Assembly (NCBI RefSeq): GCF_025370935.1
Contig: NC_133491.1
Span: forward strand, 3,521,192-3,585,191
Source of the DNA: Choristoneura fumiferana
Taxonomy: Eukaryota; Arthropoda; Insecta; Lepidoptera; Tortricidae
Direction of reading: 5' to 3'
DNA length: 64,000 nucleotides
This document shows, piece by piece, positions 58,367-64,000 of this stretch. Made by a program: the position numbers and the translations under genes. A model generated the notes under the pieces. That model saw only the letters and a program-made list of their open reading frames with translations, had not been told where the DNA came from and searched no databases. Positions within the stretch are counted from its first letter, which is position 1. Every line of letters starts with the position of its first letter.

Positions 58367-60649
58367 GCCTGATGATGATGAAAGCCGATTCCGCGTCAAT
58401 AGGTTTGGGTACTGTCATTGAGTGCGAGGTTGACTATTCGAGCATTTTGACCGGATCAGTTGATTGTGACTAAGTAGTTAATGAACTAAAATAATTTCTT
58501 TGCTCACCCGCGACCTTATGATTGCTAAGTTTTTGCAAGATATGCGTGTTCATGCAGTTCCTCCACCTCCACACTGTAAGAACACACACAAATCACACGA
58601 ATCCATCTATCACCACCACCACACTACACGTCACGTTTCGAACTTAAGAGAGCTCATCTTCAGAGCAACACAACCGTACACTGAAACTGTAACTGGTAGC
58701 ATGGTTAAATTTGCTCATGTGTTCAAATGCGATGGTAGGGCGTAGAGACGTTTATTGGGAAGGACAAGTTGCAAGAATTTTGCTCACGCTAGATTTAGCA
58801 TCGTTATTGTCTTTAGTTTACTAATTTAATACCCTTTAATACTTCATGAAATAATTGTGTTTCTATTCAAGCTATTTGTATTCTGAATGTCTCATAATGT
58901 CCGTGGCCTAGTGCAATAGCTATGAAGAATATATTATCTAATGCGACACTTATCTTGAAGAAAATCTTTGCTGTTTAAGGTTAAAATTATATTTATATTT
59001 ATTAATCTAAATGCATTGCCTTTTCTCATTAATTGCTTTACTAATTTTATTCTTTTCATGCTTTCGATCGACAATACAACTAAGTAACATCTCGCTTTAA
59101 CGGAAAATTAAATATTTTTTTAAGCTGACTGCACTTCTTGTTGACTGTATTTGCATTGTCATTAAATCAAACTATGCGTGTCAACAGAAAGTTTGACAAA
59201 TTTGCAAGATTTAGGAAGTTAAAAGAAGTTAAAAAATTAACATGCCAAGATAAATGAAAGCTTGTAAAAACTTGAAATTTCGCAGCACCTTCAAAAGTGA
59301 AAGAGGTATAGTTAAAGCGAGAAAGTTTTCCTATGTCAAAGTCTTTATGACATTGACATCAGATTGATTTTTACTTGGCCTGTGTAAAATCGTTTTTTAA
59401 ATTGAGAAATCAAGACTTATTTGCTTATTTCAAAGCTCGGTCAGTTACCAAGTTGTTTTAATTGTTGGGCGAAGTTACTTACTTAACAAAAGTCCCAAAA
59501 CTATAATCAAGCTGTGATTTCTCATTACAGATGGCGCCACTGGATCGTCCGAACAATCCAATACACTTCCTAAAGCGTAGCTGACTTGCTCTCAAATAGT
59601 TTAAATTCAATGTATCGTTACTAGTTCATAGATATAGATATTTTTTTAAAACTATGGTAGACATGTTAGGAGCTACGCGCAAGAGGTTTTCGTCCTATCT
59701 ATGTGTCATAAAGGTTCGTAATTTTAATTATTCTTGATGTCGTGAGCTTCCTTTGTGAGACTTATATACAGGTATTTATTTTCTATATAAATTTGCACGC
59801 TGTTTTTTATGTATTTCATTGTGCTGCAGACTGAATGATTTTTCAACTTTAACTAATATCGTAATTATAGCGGGTGATTGCGACGGTATAACAATATGAA
59901 TGTTTGATCTTCAATGTAATTTTGCATGAGGTAATATCTATTTATGATTGATTATATCTTTAGTCTCTTCTCTTTAACTAACTTCAATGCATTAACATTT
60001 TTCATGATATAAAAAGGTAGAAATTTACCGAGAAGCTTTACTATACTGTGCTCATCGAGATTGGCTGCAATGTGCAGTGATAGCAACAGTGTATGAAACA
60101 CGGTAGTCGGCCGCATTCGGCACACGATGGCTGTAATAATATAAGGCCGATGCAGTAGGCGAACAGACGAATGTAAACGACGTTCGTTGGTTGGTCAAAA
60201 TAGTTTGAAACAAGCTGGGCGAACATATTAATACTAGTGTGGTGGTCGCATTAATCATTTCTAACCTTACTTTTACAAACGGAATAGAATAATCATTGAC
60301 CGAAAAACAGAATAATTATAATAATATAATTAATAAATAATATATTTTTAATTGGATATATTGATATACCTTCGCAGTAGTCGCTAATGCAATACAGACA
60401 TGTTCTACTTTATATTTTTTATAGTATTGTTAAAACCAAATATTAGTATCTATTAAGTTTATTAGCATAATTACTGTTTTAGAGTAAAATTTTAATTAAG
60501 ACTCGTTTTATTGGTTCAGTGGCCATTTGAACCAAAACTTTACTTATATTAAGATTGAACTTGAACGTCCTGTCAATAAAATAACTTCTTTGTGATTCCA
60601 GTAGGTAGCTCAAATAATAAAAATTTTGGCTACCCAGAAGCTAAGGAGC
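58367..60649. other. No supported gene (copy B)
   Basis: Collinear with 22002-24286. Includes the possible orphan exon at 59531-59584 described for copy A. Confidence 0.5.
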
Positions 60650-60961
60650 CACATCGCTGCTTAAAAAAACGGTGACGGTACGGAATCGCTGTGACGCATC
60701 GTATGCGCACCGTTTTTATCGCATGCCCTCCACACCGCTGCTCAAAATACGCAGACGGTGCGGAATAGCACTGACGTCACGTCTTTTCATGACTTTTGGT
60801 AGAGAGCATGCGGTGAAGTCCTGACCTTTATGGCACGTCACTTATGACACGCATTTTGAGCACTTATGCACGTCACGTATTTTGAGCAGCGGTGTGGAAC
60901 GGTGCGCATACGATGCGTCACTGCGATTCCGTACCGTCACCGTTTTTTAAGCAGCGGTGTG
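60650..60961. mobile_element. Long-TIR MITE, complete (copy B)
   Basis: Arms of about 60 bp: CACATCGCTGCTTAAAAAAA ... CGCATCGTATGCGCACCG-like sequence pairs with the inverted arm ending TTTTTTAAGCAGCGGTGTG. 312 bp; copy A keeps only the left arm and last bases. Confidence 0.75.
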
Positions 60962-63697
60962 TTCGCGGCCTAATAGTGCATAAAAACTTGAATAAATGAG
61001 TTGAGGTGAGTACAATTTCAGTGTTTTTGGTTCTTTCGTGGTCCCTGAACCTTATTATTTCGTTGTGAGTTCCGTGCCTTTCGTATCTAGTCTGTTCGTG
61101 TGTATCGAAGGACCCCAAAACCTCTTGGCGTTAAAATAAATATAATTTTTAGTAAATAATTATATTAATATGAATATTAACTATATTAGAATAACAAGTT
61201 TGCATGTCAACGGTAAATGAAAGTTATGGGGCTCTTTTCACCCGTTTAGCGTTTAACCAGCTTGGCGATGATGTAATTCATGAAATTCGCGTCGCTTTTA
61301 ATTGTGTCGACGTTTCTGTCTGTGTATGTGACTATCTCGCTCACTCGTACGCGTACACTACAGAAGGCAATATTTTACACAAATTAAATACAATGACGCA
61401 GTCAATGGAGTACGATTACCTACCAAAAAATTAACTGATTTGCTAAGTATGCTCCATTGCCTATTCTGCGGTCATTTTCTATGTGATCTCTAAGACTAAT
61501 TAGAATTTGTTTTTATCGAGATTTCTCGTTCGCATTGCGAGCATATTCTCGCAGTCGACGTACACTCAGATATTTGAATATAAATCTCGCATTTGGATCA
61601 TAATTTATGAGACGTCTTCGCTCAACGAGTTCTCTTAGCAATCTTAGACTTGAATAAAATTATTGAAATAACACCACAAAGTGAGAACGGAATTACATTG
61701 TCATATCCGTAGTTCTAGAAGTCCTAGGAATTCTAAGATCAATGTTTCATCTTTAAAGATATTAGAGCTAGTATACTGATTCGTTGAGAATGTATATATT
61801 TTTGTATGTACATTTCATCTTATTCATTACCAACGTCAGTAGAATGTGCTATGAAATGTTTGTAAATAGCCAATGAAATTTTGATATATTTTTTTTAATG
61901 CCAATTTTACATGTCCATGCTCTGTATTGTCATGCTGTCAGTAGGATAATGTCACCAGTCGTAGACAAGAACCCATAAAAGATTTTTTCCGTTCGCAAAT
62001 TTTTGAAACTGGCCCTACTTTTTTTTAAACTAATAATTAGAGCCCGTTATCTTGTCGCACTGTCATTACTTTTGAGTAGAGCGTGAATGTTTTTTTTTAT
62101 CGAGTATCTAAATGTCGATACTGTATGTCACTGATGATTTCAAAGAGTGGTCACTAGGTACCTAGTATATTACTTTTGTATAAAAATATATAATAATAAA
62201 CGAAGAAATAAAAGTCTAGAGTGTTCGTTAGATAAAATTTATCATAGTTTTTCCACAATAATTACAATAAATTTTACACAACTGTACATCGTCAGTGTAA
62301 CTAAGGATTATATAGGGATTTTCGTGATGACAAGTTACACATTGGACGGCAACTGTAAATCATCCTGCATATACATGCGAAGGGCGCACTGACCAGCCCC
62401 ACACAATTAAAAAAAAGATCTTTTTAAAAGCTTGTAATGGCAATTAAAAAAATCTAAACAAAAAGTTTTCATTTAGATTGAGCATAGATTTAAAAGGCAA
62501 AAATTCAATTGCATTATATAAACATCGATATCAAGGTCTATAAAAAAACATTCACGCTTTACTGAAAAACAATTTCAGTGCGACAAGATGGAATGGATGG
62601 AAGGGGTCTACTAATAATACTTGTTCAGATAACTGATGATCATAACTTGTAAAGTTCATAAAAGGTGAGCTATAAAGCATTGAATCCTTGGTTGTCCATT
62701 ACTGGGTATTAATGTGCTTCACAATCACGTGTCAATTGGTGCCGTCACCCTACGTACAGTAACGAGGCTGCTTCACTTTGTTGGTACTGTTTTTTTTTAA
62801 CCAAATCGCCCTATAATAAGTTCTCATTTAATATTGGTTCAATTGAATACAAAATAAATGAACAAAAATGATTGATTGTAATTTTATTGACCATATCATA
62901 CAAGTTGAGAACATGAAAGATTGGTACACAATCACGCATGTTTTTATCTTCTCGAGATCTGTGACACATTTTTGTGTAATTTCTGTGTGATGAGTCGTAA
63001 TAGTTTACTCTCTAAATGTTTAAGAGGGCGTGTATTTTAAATGGATTTAGGCAAGAGTTAGTTAAAAGAGATGCATTATAATTTATAATTACAAGAATGG
63101 CAAAATCGGAAAAGACCATATTTTGCTGGAACGGACAAACTGTTTTACAAAATAAAGAAATAGCCCTGATGTAAAAAATATATCGTTTTGTGTTAAAATG
63201 GAAATGGCTATCAATACCATTTATTTTTCGTTCTAAATTTCACTTAAACGCGACATTAATTTCTAAAATTAGGTAGACACAAAAATGTCTAAAATTGGGT
63301 AAAGGCAAGGAGTAAAGGCCATTTTTTTAACTTAAAATGTTGTGAAAATTTTGATCTCCTAGTTTTTGGTATTCTTTCGATTTAGTACCACAACATTATT
63401 TTTTGGGAAATTAATAATGGTTACCAGCGTTCTTTAGCCAAAGATCTGATAATATAATGAAATGAAAGATAATATTCGAGACATTGGTTTGATTTAGCTC
63501 AGTAGTCTTCTAACTTAGGTTTAGAAAGGCTAGAGTGGTTATCATTGTATGCACATGTACCGCAAAATGTAATTGTGTGCGCTTAGTATAATAAAGTTAA
63601 ATTTGTGCATGAGATGTTGAAATTTATGATCCCGTTTTTGTAAATCTTTACCTTATCTTTGACAGAAAAAAACACTGACGAATTGCAAGCGATTTTA
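60962..63697. other. No supported gene (copy B)
   Basis: Collinear with 24485-27222; AT-rich. Holds the unrecognised 76-residue frame at 61204-61434. Confidence 0.5.
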
Positions 63698-63839
63698 TAC
63701 ATTCACGTGCAAAAATATCGACACGGCCAAAGTTACAAAAATATGTATACACGACTTTATGTAATTCACATTAAGGCCGTGTACCTATACATATTTTTGT
63801 AACTTTGGCTGTGTAGATATCTTTGCACTTGACTGTACT
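63698..63839. mobile_element. Palindromic MITE (copy B)
   Basis: Partner of 27223-27362, same arms and TA tips. Confidence 0.7.
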
Positions 63840-64000
63840 ATAAATACGCCATTTATGATATTATGCTCAGTATAATTAATGTGCAATAATATTATATTTT
63901 AACTGACGGCAACAACAGTTTTTTTTATCTAATTATATTAACACAAACCTATCACATCACAATTTGTGTTCAAGGAAATTTGATTTTTTTAGCAACATTT

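Larger units (their letters stand above)
40235..64000. repeat. Long duplicated block, copy B
   Basis: Collinear with 8056 to about 27540 and runs off the window. The sequence left of 40235 shows no similarity to that left of 8056. B-specific insertions: SINE, LTR retrotransposon, Harbinger-like MITE and about 1.1 kb at 49536-50655. It lacks the Helitron at 11607 and the large R3HCC1L exon. Confidence 0.9.

Overview
This is nuclear DNA of an insect, almost certainly a moth or butterfly. It is AT-rich and holds one intron-containing host gene, and most of the rest is transposon debris of lepidopteran type: Helitron-like elements (Lep1-type) that start TC and end CTAG next to a short hairpin, tRNA-derived SINEs with GATGAT tails, and many small TIR elements. 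There is no bacterial gene organisation, and most short open frames are chance.

Layout. 1-6046: repeats and sequence I cannot assign. 6047-21575: the only host gene I can support, an R3HCC1L-like gene on the + strand. One large exon (6047-7137) and three small exons (18627-18741, 19356-19477, 21496-21575) splice in frame into 468 residues; the upstream start exon was not found. 21576-28306: 3' flank with LINE, SINE and MITE remnants. 28307-29366: a self-complementary GCATGCAA-type minisatellite bounded on both sides by inverted Helitron 3' ends. 29367-30650: a reverse-complement copy of about 27.0-28.3 kb. 30660-30952: more minisatellite. 30953-31052: a 100-N scaffold gap. 31053-40234: gene-free sequence with several fold-back elements. 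40235-64000: a second, closely similar copy of 8056 to about 27540, again carrying the last three R3HCC1L exons.

The two long copies (A, 8056 to about 28.3 kb; B, 40235 to the window end) differ by scattered substitutions and by clean insertions that have an empty site in the other copy. Only in A: a 1752-bp Helitron and a 156-bp retroposon-like insert. Only in B: a 5544-bp Ty3/gypsy-type retrotransposon with 207-bp LTRs that look identical, a 298-bp SINE and a 679-bp PIF/Harbinger-like MITE. Each empty site gives the insertion point and target duplication of the mobile element.

The inverted segment before the gap carries the sequence variants of copy B, not those of adjacent copy A. With a 100-N gap and breakpoints inside repeats, this makes an assembly that placed two haplotypes on one scaffold the leading explanation. 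A real recent segmental duplication with an inverted third piece is the alternative. I found no new biological system; the strongest material is this duplication structure and the retroelement's gag-stop/pol-start overlap.
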